In this document: positions 37,333-44,977 of the stretch, piece by piece | Layout of the letters: each line of letters begins with the position of its first letter | Numbering within the stretch: position 1 is the first letter of the stretch | Assembly: GCF_019880385.1 (NCBI RefSeq) | Contig: NZ_CP082273.1 | Coordinates: 3,348,001-3,412,000 of the forward strand | Length of the DNA: 64,000 bases | From: Nocardioides coralli | GTDB taxonomy: Bacteria > Actinomycetota > Actinomycetes > Propionibacteriales > Nocardioidaceae | Direction: 5' to 3' | Position numbers and translations under genes: made by a program | Notes under the pieces: model-generated | What the model was told of the DNA's origin: nothing | Databases searched by the model: none | Seen by the model: the letters and a program-made list of their open reading frames with translations, nothing else

Positions 37333-38070
37333 ATGGGCGAGAGCGTCGAGTCGGCACGGGAGCTGCTGACGCTGGAGGAGCTGACCGACCGGGTCGGCCT
37401 GAGCGTCCGGAACGTGCGCTTCTACACGACCAAGGGGCTCGTGCCGCCGCCGGTCCGGCGAGGTCGCTCGGGCTACTACACGCCGGACCACGTCGCGCGA
37501 CTGGAGCTCGTGCGGGAGCTGCAGAGCCACGGTTTCACCCTGGCGGCGATCGAGCGCTACCTCCGGGGGATCCCGACCGGAGCCACCCCCGAGGACATCG
37601 CCCTGCACCGCACCATGCTCGCGCCCTGGCAGTCCGAGGCGCCCGTCGTGATGACGCGCGCCGAGCTGAACCGCCGGGCCAACCGCACGCTGACCGACGA
37701 GGACCTCGCCACCCTGGCCGCCCTCGGCATCGCGCTGCGCGACCGGCGCGGCCGTTTCGAGGTCGCCGGCTCCCAGCTCTCGGTCGGGCTGGGCCTGCTC
37801 GACCTCGGCTTCCCCACCGAGGCCGCGGTCGCCGCCGCCGACGTCTACGCCGAGCACGGCCGACAGATCGCCAAGGAGCTCTACGACCTGTTCCGGACCA
37901 TGGTGTGGCCGGCGTACAAGGAGTCGGGCGCCTCACCGGAGAAGCTCCGCGAGGTCGTCGAGCGCCTCAAGCCGCTGTCGATCGCCTCGCTCGTGGCCGC
38001 CTACGAGTCGGCCATGGACGAGGAGAAGCGGGAGGGCATCGCACGCCGCTCGCGTGCCCAGTCCCCCTAG
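37333..38070 (+). CDS. MerR family transcriptional regulator
   Basis: The 245-residue protein starts with a MerR winged helix ([25 protein letters not shown], then [14 protein letters not shown]) and has a long C-terminal helical domain without the Cys of metal sensors, so it probably senses an organic ligand such as an acyl-CoA. It lies divergent from fadA-fadB, 135 bases away. In several actinobacteria and other bacteria MerR proteins of this type control beta-oxidation or branched-chain degradation. Confidence 0.88.
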   Translation: MGESVESARELLTLEELTDRVGLSVRNVRFYTTKGLVPPPVRRGRSGYYTPDHVARLELVRELQSHGFTLAAIERYLRGIPTGATPEDIALHRTMLAPWQSEAPVVMTRAELNRRANRTLTDEDLATLAALGIALRDRRGRFEVAGSQLSVGLGLLDLGFPTEAAVAAADVYAEHGRQIAKELYDLFRTMVWPAYKESGASPEKLREVVERLKPLSIASLVAAYESAMDEEKREGIARRSRAQSP

Positions 38071-38073
38071 GCT
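38068..38073 (+). promoter_or_regulatory. -10 element of a leaderless promoter (NAD-binding protein)
   Basis: TAGGCT fits TANNNT and ends seven bases before the ATG at 38081; its first three bases are the TAG stop of the MerR gene. Confidence 0.55.
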
Positions 38074-38080
38074 GGCAGGC

Positions 38081-38992
38081 ATGAGTGAGCGGCTGCGGGT
38101 GCTGGTGACCGGCGCGACGGGCTTCGTGGGCCGGGCGCTCACGCCGGTGCTGGTCGAGGCCGGCCACGAGGTGCGGGCCATGACGCGCCACCCCGAGACC
38201 TACGACGGGCCGGGCGACCCGGTGGCCGGTGACGTGTTCGACCGGGAGTCGCTGGATGCCCCGCTCGACGGGGTCGACGTCGCCTACTACCTCGTCCACT
38301 CCCTCGACGCGCCCGACTTCGAGGAGCGCGACGCCGAGGCCGCGCGCACCTTCGCCGACGCCGCGAAGGCCGCGGGGGTGCGCCAGATCGTCTACCTCGG
38401 CGGCCTGGGGGACGAGGACGAGGAGCTCTCCCCGCACCTGCGGTCCCGACGGGAGGTCGAGGGGCTGCTGGCGGGGACCGGCGTCCCGGTGACCGTGCTG
38501 CGTGCCGCGATCGTGGTCGGGCACGGCGGCATCTCGTGGGAGCTCACCCGGCAGCTGGTGAAGAACCTGCCCGCGATGGTGGTGCCGAAGTGGGTGTCGA
38601 CGCCGACCCAGCCGATCGCGCTGGACGACGTGGTCCGCTACCTGGCCGGCGTCGCCGGCAACGACGCCGCCTTCGGGCGGGTCTTCGAGATCGGCGGCCC
38701 CGACCGGCTGACCTACCTGGAGATGCTGAAGGTCGCGGCTCGGCTCAACTCGGGGCGCTCGGTCCCGATCCTGCGGGTGCCGGTCCTGACCCCGCGGCTG
38801 TCGTCCTACTGGCTGGCCCTGGTGACGGACGTCAACGTGATGACCGGGCGCAACCTGATCGACTCGATGGGCACGCCCGTCGTCGTCACGGACCGCTCCA
38901 TCGAGGAGCTCGTGCCGGGAGAGCCGATGTCCTACGAGGAGGCCGTGCGCCTGGCGCTCGAGGAGCGCCGGTCAGACGAAGATCAGGGGTAG
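38081..38992 (+). CDS. NAD(P)-binding atypical SDR (NmrA/NDUFA9-like)
   Basis: The 303-residue protein has the Rossmann start VLVTGATGFVGRALTPVLVEAGHEV and a conserved YYLVHSLDAPDFEERDAEAA. This is the pattern of atypical extended SDRs with a divergent active site, often NAD(P)H-binding proteins of uncertain substrate. The C-terminal part (SIEELVPGEPMSYEEAVRLALEE) is family-typical. Its end overlaps the CPBP protease gene on the other strand by 21 bases. Confidence 0.85.
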   Translation: MSERLRVLVTGATGFVGRALTPVLVEAGHEVRAMTRHPETYDGPGDPVAGDVFDRESLDAPLDGVDVAYYLVHSLDAPDFEERDAEAARTFADAAKAAGVRQIVYLGGLGDEDEELSPHLRSRREVEGLLAGTGVPVTVLRAAIVVGHGGISWELTRQLVKNLPAMVVPKWVSTPTQPIALDDVVRYLAGVAGNDAAFGRVFEIGGPDRLTYLEMLKVAARLNSGRSVPILRVPVLTPRLSSYWLALVTDVNVMTGRNLIDSMGTPVVVTDRSIEELVPGEPMSYEEAVRLALEERRSDEDQG

Positions 38993-39658
38993 CGCGAACA
39001 GCATCGTCAACGACCACGTCAGGTGGGTGATGATCGGCGCCATGATGCCGCCGGACGCGCGGCGCTGCAGGCCGACCAGGAGCCCCAGGACCACGGCCGC
39101 GAAGGTGAGCATCACGTTGCCGGTCGCGTAGGTGGCCAGCGTGTAGAGCGCCGTCGAGACGAGGACGGGGTGGCGGGGTGTGGCGGCGTAGACCGCCCCC
39201 CGGAAGAAGAGCTCCTCGGCGGCCCCGGTGGTCGCGGTGATGAGCACGATCAACGGGATCGAGCCCTGCTCCACGAACGCGGTGACGTCGCCGACCTGCC
39301 GCGCCAGCCACGGGACCTGGCGCACGACGAGCGCGCCGGCGACGAAGACGCCCGCCAGCGCCAGCCCGAGGATGAAGGGCGCCGCCACGGGCCGCCCCAA
39401 CCCCTCGGAGTGCATGATCCGACCCAGGTGGAGCGGTCCGGACGCGAAGGCGCCCAGCGCCCAGATCGAGGAGAGGCCGAGCGAGGCGACGTAGAACCAG
39501 GGGCTGCCCGGCTCGAGGCGGAGGCTGAGCCCGAGGACCACGCCGCCCAGCACGACGACCACCCCCGTGACCCACTGGCGGCGGCGGAGCGCCTCCGGGG
39601 TGGCGCGGTGGTCGCGTGGGACCTGGTCCCACAGCGCGTTGCGCAGCCAGAGCCTCAC
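38972..39658 (-). CDS. CPBP family intramembrane metalloprotease
   Basis: The 228-residue membrane protein has the CPBP (Rce1-like) motif 1 AAEELFFRGAVYA, with Glu148 and Glu149, and the second motif IITHLTWS with His212; seven or so membrane helices. These proteases clip membrane or prenylated peptides, often in bacteriocin maturation or immunity. The GTG at 39658 has GGAGG five bases upstream. Nothing nearby obviously provides a substrate. Confidence 0.85.
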   Translation of the reverse strand: MRLWLRNALWDQVPRDHRATPEALRRRQWVTGVVVVLGGVVLGLSLRLEPGSPWFYVASLGLSSIWALGAFASGPLHLGRIMHSEGLGRPVAAPFILGLALAGVFVAGALVVRQVPWLARQVGDVTAFVEQGSIPLIVLITATTGAAEELFFRGAVYAATPRHPVLVSTALYTLATYATGNVMLTFAAVVLGLLVGLQRRASGGIMAPIITHLTWSLTMLFALPLIFV

Positions 39659-39716
39659 CAGCGCCTCCTTCTTCCGGCCCTGTGAGACTACGGGCCGGGC
39701 GAAGGCCGCCGGCTGC

Positions 39717-42563
39717 TCACCCGGCGAGGTGGCGCGACCGCTCCACCGCGGTGTCGCCGGCGTCGCGGCGCCGGGCCGCGGCGAGGACGCGCGTGAGCAC
39801 GTCCGGCACCGGCCGGTCGGGGGAGACCGGCGACACGCCGTCCAGCCACGCGTCGAGCAGCTGCCTCTCCGTCTCGGCGACCGCGACGCCGTGGGTCGTG
39901 ATCTGGGTCCAGAAGAGCCCCAGTGCGTGCCGCGCGGCCTCGGTGTCCCCGGTGGCGCGCAGCGCGGCGGCCAGCTTGAGCAGCGCGTCGGTGAGGCCCC
40001 GGAGGTCCTCGCGTCGCCACGACCACTCCACCACGTCCGCGACACGGGCGAGGTCGGACCCGGACCCGAGGAGCGCGCTGCAGGTGGTCAGCGTCGAGGT
40101 GGTGTAGTCGTGCATCAGCCCGACGTGCATCGAGGCGTACATGCCCGAGGCCTCGCTGGCGAGCTGCGCGGCGCCGGAGGCGTCGCCCAGGCCCAGCCGG
40201 CTCTCGGCGGCGTTGGCCAGGCCGAGCGCGAGCACCCCCGCGTGCCGGAGCGACCGGGCCTGCTCGATGCTCTGGGCCAGCAGCACCCCGTCGGGGCGGG
40301 TGAGCCCGATCCACAGGCGCACACCGGCCGCCGTCAGCGCATCGGCATCGGCCAGGAGCCGCAGCGCCTCCTCCGGGTCGGCGGCGCACGCCCGGCCGTT
40401 GATGTGACTGGTGACCACCGAGGAGCCGATCGCGCCGGCGAGGATCGCCGGGTCGCCCAGCTCCCGGGCGCGCGCGACCGCCTCCTCGGCGAGGTCCGTC
40501 ATGCGGTCAGCCTGGCCGTGCAGGTCGGCCCAGGCCGCGCCGGACTCCAGGGCCATCACCTGCTCGACCGGGGTCAACATCGCCAGGGCCTCGTCGGTCG
40601 TCAGCACCCGCCAGGCGCGGTCGACCACCTCGGGTCTCACGACCAGGGTGTGTTCGATGAGGGTCCGGGCGATCGCGAGGCACGCGCTGTGCATCTTCAG
40701 CTCCAGGCCCCCGGCGAGGGCGCCCTCGGCCGCGTCGAGCAGGGCCCGGTTGCGCCGGGAGAACTCCGCGGACTCCAGGAAGCTTGGCCTGATGCCGCTG
40801 CGGCTGAGCCAGGCCGCGTGGGTCCGGACGATGTCGGCCTGCCACGTGGCGGAGGTCTCCCCGTCGCCGACGACCTCGTGGCGGACGCCGCTGAGCACCT
40901 CGTACGTCGGCCGCCCGTGGGAGCCCTCGCGCTGGCGGACCAGACCGTCACGCAGCAGCGCGGCGAGCGCCTTCGCGGTGCTCCCGGCATCGCGTCCGGG
41001 GAGGTCGCCCACCCACTCGGCGTCGACGGGCCCGGTGCATCGAGCCAGCACCTCCAGCAGGTCCTGCTCACCGTCGCTGCGACGACGGAGACTGGCGGCG
41101 TAGGAGACCGCCACCCCCGCCCGTCCGCGCCCGCGCTCCCGCTCGAGACCGGCCCGGAGCTCGTCGAAGCCCAGCACCGCGCGTGGCGCCGCGAGCTCGA
41201 TGGCGAGGGGCATCCCGTCGAGCAGGCGGGCACACGCCTCGGCGTCCTCGAGGACGCCGCCGACGTCGGCGCCGGCCGCCTCGGCCCGGAGCAGCAGCAG
41301 CTCGGCGGCGGGTGACGGCGAACCGGCGTCCTGGTCGCGGTCGACCTCCGAGGCCAGCGGCCGGACCGGGTGGACGTGCTCGCCCCGCCAGCCGCAGGGA
41401 CGATGGGCGGTCGCCAGCACGACCGGGCCCAGGTCGGCGACCTGGTCGACGAGGCCGGCGTGCCCGGGGTCGTCGACGCGGATCCCGTCGAGGACCACCA
41501 GCGCGTCGCTCTCGGCCAGCTCGGCGACCGGGTCGCTCACCAGCCGGATCCCGAGCGCCTCCGCGATCCTCGAAGCCAAGCCGTCGGTCCCGCTGGCGGT
41601 CTCGAGGTCCAGCACCGCGGCACCGTCGCGGAACCGGCCCTGGAGACGGCGGGCCAGCTCCCCCGCCAGGCGCGACTTGCCGACCCCGGACGGGCCCACG
41701 AGGGTCGTCGGGCCCGCGGGGCGGGCACCGAGCCGCGCCTCCAGGGCGGCGAGGTCGGCACCTCGACCGACCAGCGCCGTGGGGCTGGGCAGTGCGGACA
41801 GCGGGACGACGCTGAGGCGTGGATCCGGCTCGAGGCCCGGGTCCCTGTCGAGGATCTCGCGGTGCAGCTGGCGCAGCCGCGGGCCGGGCTCGACCCCGAG
41901 GTCGTCCACCAGGCGGCGGCGGGTCTGCCGGTAGGTGGCGAGCGCCTCGTCCGCCCGTCCCCCGCGGTACTGCGCCAGCATCAGGAGCCGCGCCAGCTCC
42001 TCGTCGTAGGGGTGCTCGGCGCAGACGCGGGTCAGCTCCGGCAGCACGCCGAGGTGACCGCCGACCCGGAGGTCGGCCTCGTAGCCCCCGCGTTGCGCCT
42101 CGACCCGGCGTCGTTCCAGCGCGTCCCGGTGCATCTCGAACCAGGGTCCGTCGAGCCCCGCCAGCGCCCGCCCACGCCACAGGGCGAGCGCGGAACGGAA
42201 CAACCGGCTCGCCTCCGGCCAGCGCCCCCTCCGGATGCTGGTCTCGGCCGCCGTGACCTGCTCGCCGAAGGCATCCACGTCGCAGGAGAGCCCAGGCATG
42301 TCGAGGGTGTAGCCCACGCCCGACGACCTGATGGCGTCACGACCGAGCAGTCGGCGCAGCCCTGAGACGTGCACCTGGAGGGTGTTCCGCACGGTGGAGG
42401 GAGGCTCGTGGCCCCACAGGGCATCCACGATCACGTCCAGGGGAACGGTCTGGTTGCGGTGGAGGGCGAGCACTGCGAGAAGACCCGCCTGCCGTCCACT
42501 GCGGAGGACGTGCTCCTGGGTCCGGTCGACGACCGTCGTCGGTCCCAGCAGCAGCACCTGCAT
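39717..42563 (-). CDS. SARP/AfsR-type transcriptional regulator with BTAD and ATPase domains
   Basis: The 948-residue regulator has an OmpR-type winged helix (1-95: QVHVSGLRRLLG, GVGYTLD), a BTAD domain (about 100-245: YDEELARLLMLAQYRGGR), an ATPase with P-loop LVGPSGVGKSRLAG (288-301), and a long helical C-terminal part. This is the AfsR architecture, usually a pathway-level activator of secondary metabolism. No biosynthetic cluster is next to it, so its targets lie elsewhere. A 12-base stem-loop sits directly at its ribosome binding site. Confidence 0.88.
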   Translation of the reverse strand: MQVLLLGPTTVVDRTQEHVLRSGRQAGLLAVLALHRNQTVPLDVIVDALWGHEPPSTVRNTLQVHVSGLRRLLGRDAIRSSGVGYTLDMPGLSCDVDAFGEQVTAAETSIRRGRWPEASRLFRSALALWRGRALAGLDGPWFEMHRDALERRRVEAQRGGYEADLRVGGHLGVLPELTRVCAEHPYDEELARLLMLAQYRGGRADEALATYRQTRRRLVDDLGVEPGPRLRQLHREILDRDPGLEPDPRLSVVPLSALPSPTALVGRGADLAALEARLGARPAGPTTLVGPSGVGKSRLAGELARRLQGRFRDGAAVLDLETASGTDGLASRIAEALGIRLVSDPVAELAESDALVVLDGIRVDDPGHAGLVDQVADLGPVVLATAHRPCGWRGEHVHPVRPLASEVDRDQDAGSPSPAAELLLLRAEAAGADVGGVLEDAEACARLLDGMPLAIELAAPRAVLGFDELRAGLERERGRGRAGVAVSYAASLRRRSDGEQDLLEVLARCTGPVDAEWVGDLPGRDAGSTAKALAALLRDGLVRQREGSHGRPTYEVLSGVRHEVVGDGETSATWQADIVRTHAAWLSRSGIRPSFLESAEFSRRNRALLDAAEGALAGGLELKMHSACLAIARTLIEHTLVVRPEVVDRAWRVLTTDEALAMLTPVEQVMALESGAAWADLHGQADRMTDLAEEAVARARELGDPAILAGAIGSSVVTSHINGRACAADPEEALRLLADADALTAAGVRLWIGLTRPDGVLLAQSIEQARSLRHAGVLALGLANAAESRLGLGDASGAAQLASEASGMYASMHVGLMHDYTTSTLTTCSALLGSGSDLARVADVVEWSWRREDLRGLTDALLKLAAALRATGDTEAARHALGLFWTQITTHGVAVAETERQLLDAWLDGVSPVSPDRPVPDVLTRVLAAARRRDAGDTAVERSRHLAG

Positions 42564-42567
42564 GCAG

Positions 42568-42620
42568 CACCCCCGGTCGTCCCGTCCCTCCCGAAGGAAA
42601 GACTAGGTCGACCGGGGGTG
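42568..42620 (-). promoter_or_regulatory. Perfect 12-base inverted repeat at the SARP ribosome binding site
   Basis: CACCCCCGGTCG (42568-42579) pairs with CGACCGGGGGTG (42609-42620) around 29 bases. In the mRNA the 3' arm ends four bases before the AUG and contains the GGGGGTG Shine-Dalgarno-like sequence, so folding would hide it. An alternative reading is a binding site for the regulator itself. Confidence 0.6.
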
Positions 42621-42708
42621 TCGCGGGAGCCGTTCGACTCCTTCTCCCCCGTCGGGCTCACGTGCGGCCCGGTGCGATCGCTCCGCGTCCAGCTGGCAGC
42701 GGACCGAG

Positions 42709-42741
42709 GGACGTCGGGGAGGTGCCCCGACTCGAGCGTCC
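42709..42741 (-). terminator. Hairpin in the CsbD-SARP gap
   Basis: GTCGGGG (42713-42719) pairs with CCCCGAC (42725-42731) around a 5-base loop, and outer GGACG/CGTCC (42709-42713, 42737-42741) lengthen the structure. Confidence 0.4.
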
Positions 42742-42786
42742 CATGTCGCCCCCTCGGTGATCGTCGAGCAGGAGAAGGGAAACGCA

Positions 42787-42802
42787 CGCCGCTGAAGCGG
42801 CG
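42787..42802 (-). terminator. Hairpin after CsbD
   Basis: CGCCGC and GCGGCG form a 6-base stem with a 4-base loop, 20 bases past the CsbD stop; part of an 11-base tandem repeat GCTGAAGCGGC. No T-run follows. Confidence 0.4.
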
Positions 42803-42821
42803 CTGAAGCGGCCGCCGGGGA

Positions 42822-43016
42822 CTACTTCTTGAACGCGTCCTTGGCGTCGCTGACGGCGTCCTTGGCCTTCTCGCCCGCGTTCTTCATCGACGCCGACGCC
42901 TGGTCGCCCTTGCCCTCACCCTCGAGGCGCTCGTTGCCGGTCGCCTTGCCGGTGGTCTCCTTGGCCTTGCCCTTGAGGTCCTCGGCGCGGTTCTCGGCCT
43001 TGTCGTCCATGCCCAT
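42822..43016 (-). CDS. CsbD family stress-response protein
   Basis: The 64-residue, very polar protein (MGMDDKAENRAEDLKGKAKE) has the CsbD pattern of Lys/Glu/Ala-rich repeats with GKATGNERLEGEGKG. CsbD proteins are general-stress proteins, intrinsically disordered or helical and of unknown biochemistry. AGAGGA lies upstream of the ATG at 43016; a second ATG two codons later is possible. Confidence 0.85.
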   Translation of the reverse strand: MGMDDKAENRAEDLKGKAKETTGKATGNERLEGEGKGDQASASMKNAGEKAKDAVSDAKDAFKK

Positions 43017-43115
43017 GGCGTTCCTCTCGTAGATGGACCTCCAGCCCAGCAGTGGCCTCGGCGGCGCCACCACACCCGAACAGGCGAACCGATGCACCCG
43101 CCGGGGTGGGGAACC

Positions 43116-44555
43116 TCACCTGCCGCGGGAGAAGGACGCTGCGCTGTGGCTGCCGGACCCCGGACGGCGCCCCTGACCGGGGGTGCTCCCCTGCTGGGTC
43201 CGGCCCCCGCCGGCGCCCGAGCCGGATGTCCGCCGACGCCGGGACCGCCGGGACCGCGTGCTGCCGGTGCGGCCCCCGCGCGGCGTGGCCTTCCCACCCG
43301 ACCCCGGCGAGCGACGCGACGTACCGGGACCCTGGGAGACCTGGCCGCCCTCGGGCGCGTAGCCCCCGGGCTGCAGCGTCCGCTCGCCCGGCGCCAGCTC
43401 GGCCAGGACAGGGTGCTCCGGCCCGCTCACCTTGGTGGTCACCGGCCGGATGCCGGCCTGACGCGCCAGGCTCCGGACGTCCCTCACCTGGGCGTCGGTC
43501 ATGAGGGTGACCACGGTGCCGGCCGCCCCGGCGCGCGCCGTCCGACCGGAGCGGTGCAGGTAGGCCTTGTGCTCGACCGGCGGGTCGGCGTGGACGACCA
43601 GCGCCACGTCGTCGACGTGGATGCCACGCGCTGCGATGTCCGTGGCGACGAGGGTCTCCGCCCGGCCGCTGTGGAACGCCTCGAGGTTGCGCGTGCGCGC
43701 GTTCTGGCTCAGGTTGCCGTGCAGGTCCACGCTCGGGACGCCGCGGCTGTTCAGCTGACGTGCGAGCGTCCTGGCCCCCCGCTTGGTCCGCGTGAAGACC
43801 ACCGTCCGCCCCGGGGCGCTGGTGAGCTCGACCAGGATCGGCACGCGCTGCTCGTGCTTCACGTGCAGCACGTGGTGGGACATGGTCGCCACCGGCGACT
43901 GGGCGGAGTCCGCCTCGTGGGTGACCGGGTCACGCAGGAACTGCTGCACGATCACGTCGATCGCCCGGTCCAGCGTCGCCGAGAAGAGCAGCCGCTGGCT
44001 TCCCCGTGGCGTCTGGCCGAGCAGGCGACGTACGGCGGGCAGGAAGCCGAGGTCGGCCATGTGGTCGGCCTCGTCGAGCACCGTCACCTCCACCGCGCCG
44101 AGGTCGCAGTGGCCCTGGCCGATCAGGTCCTCCAGCCGCCCGGGGCAGGCCAGCACGATGTCCGCACCCTTCCGCAGCCCGGCGACCTGGGGGTTCTGGC
44201 CAACGCCGCCGAAGACCGTCTGGGTGCGCAGGCCGCTCGCCTCGGCCAGCGGGGCCAGCGCTGCCTCGATCTGGCCGACCAGCTCGCGGGTCGGGGCCAG
44301 CACCAGCGCGCGGGGGCGGCGAGGAGCCGCCCGCCGGCGGTCGGTGGACAGCCGGGCGACCAGGGGCAGCAGGAACGCGAAGGTCTTGCCGGAACCGGTC
44401 CGGCCGCGGCCGAGCACGTCGCGACCCGCGAGCGAGTCCGGGAGCGTGGCGGCCTGGATGGGGGTGGGTGAGGTGATGCCCTGCTGGGCGAGCACGGTGG
44501 ACAGGTCGGAGGGGACGCCGAGGGTCTCGAAGGCGTCGAGGGACTGCACGGTCAC
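43116..44555 (-). CDS. DEAD-box RNA helicase with basic C-terminal tail
   Basis: The 479-residue ATP-dependent RNA helicase has the Q motif (TSPTPIQAATLP), GRTGSGKT, PTRELV, VLDEADHMADLGF, FSAT and HRSGRTARAG. It unwinds structured RNA in ribosome biogenesis, decay or cold adaptation. After residue 380 comes a 100-residue Gly/Ser/Arg tail with RSRRSRRRR, likely an RNA-binding disordered region. It starts at the GTG at 44555. The leader upstream holds five hairpins. Confidence 0.92.
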   Translation of the reverse strand: MTVQSLDAFETLGVPSDLSTVLAQQGITSPTPIQAATLPDSLAGRDVLGRGRTGSGKTFAFLLPLVARLSTDRRRAAPRRPRALVLAPTRELVGQIEAALAPLAEASGLRTQTVFGGVGQNPQVAGLRKGADIVLACPGRLEDLIGQGHCDLGAVEVTVLDEADHMADLGFLPAVRRLLGQTPRGSQRLLFSATLDRAIDVIVQQFLRDPVTHEADSAQSPVATMSHHVLHVKHEQRVPILVELTSAPGRTVVFTRTKRGARTLARQLNSRGVPSVDLHGNLSQNARTRNLEAFHSGRAETLVATDIAARGIHVDDVALVVHADPPVEHKAYLHRSGRTARAGAAGTVVTLMTDAQVRDVRSLARQAGIRPVTTKVSGPEHPVLAELAPGERTLQPGGYAPEGGQVSQGPGTSRRSPGSGGKATPRGGRTGSTRSRRSRRRRTSGSGAGGGRTQQGSTPGQGRRPGSGSHSAASFSRGR

Positions 44556-44570
44556 GGGGGGTGTCTTCCG

Positions 44571-44666
44571 GTTGGTGTCTCACCAACGCGCTTCCGCCGG
44601 GAGGCGGGGCCGGCAGCTCGGGGCTGCTGCGTTCGCTCACCTGCGTGAGCGGCGCCTCTCGGCGCC
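44571..44666 (-). promoter_or_regulatory. Structured 5' leader of the DEAD-box helicase
   Basis: Five consecutive hairpins lie within 96 bases upstream of the start: GTTGGTG/CACCAAC (44571-44587, 3-base loop), CCGCC/GGCGG (44594-44607), GCAGC/GCTGC (44613-44627), CGCTCAC/GTGAGCG (44634-44651, 4-base loop) and GGCGCC/GGCGCC (44651-44666, 4-base loop). Perfect stems with short loops in an RNA-helicase leader suggest control by RNA folding. Confidence 0.5.
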
Positions 44667-44776
44667 CGGGTCCGCGGCAAGACTGGTCGGACCGTCGAGA
44701 CCACCCTAGGACCTCGGGCGCCCCCGGGATGAATCCGCGACCGGCCCCCGTGCGTCGCCGACCCTGGGGTCGGCCG

Positions 44777-44947
44777 TCAGTCGTCCGTGTCGTCGCCCTC
44801 GGGCTCGGACTGGTCGGGGGCGATGCCGGTGGTCTTGTCGGTGGCGTCCGCGCCGCCGGCGACCGTCTCGTCGAGACGCCCGACCTCGGAGACCTGGCCC
44901 TCGTCCTCCTGGTCGCCGGAGGGCCGGTCGTCGCGCTGCTGGCTCAT
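44777..44947 (-). CDS. Small acidic protein, unknown function
   Basis: This 56-residue reading frame starts MSQQRDDRPSGDQEDEGQ and ends DQSEPEGDDTDD, with about one third Asp/Glu and no hydrophobic core, so it should be disordered. I trust it as a gene because it has a good TAGGTT -10 six bases before the ATG, typical codon use, and a plain stop. It lies between the BVMO and helicase genes. Function unknown; an interaction with the basic helicase tail is possible but speculative. Confidence 0.6.
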   Translation of the reverse strand: MSQQRDDRPSGDQEDEGQVSEVGRLDETVAGGADATDKTTGIAPDQSEPEGDDTDD

Positions 44948-44953
44948 GTCCGG

Positions 44954-44959
44954 AACCTA
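44954..44959 (-). promoter_or_regulatory. -10 element of a leaderless promoter (acidic protein)
   Basis: The minus-strand hexamer TAGGTT ends six bases before the ATG at 44947. Confidence 0.55.
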
Positions 44960-44977
44960 CCCCCCGACCCCAACGGG

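Noticed and set aside
39717..42821. A secondary-metabolite gene cluster around the SARP regulator
   Set aside because: Neighbours are a CPBP protease, CsbD and a helicase; no synthase, NRPS or PKS gene is present in the window.
43116..43440. The Gly/Ser/Arg-rich end of the DEAD-box gene as a frameshift artefact
   Set aside because: The frame is open to a normal stop and such tails are common in DEAD-box proteins of high-GC actinobacteria.
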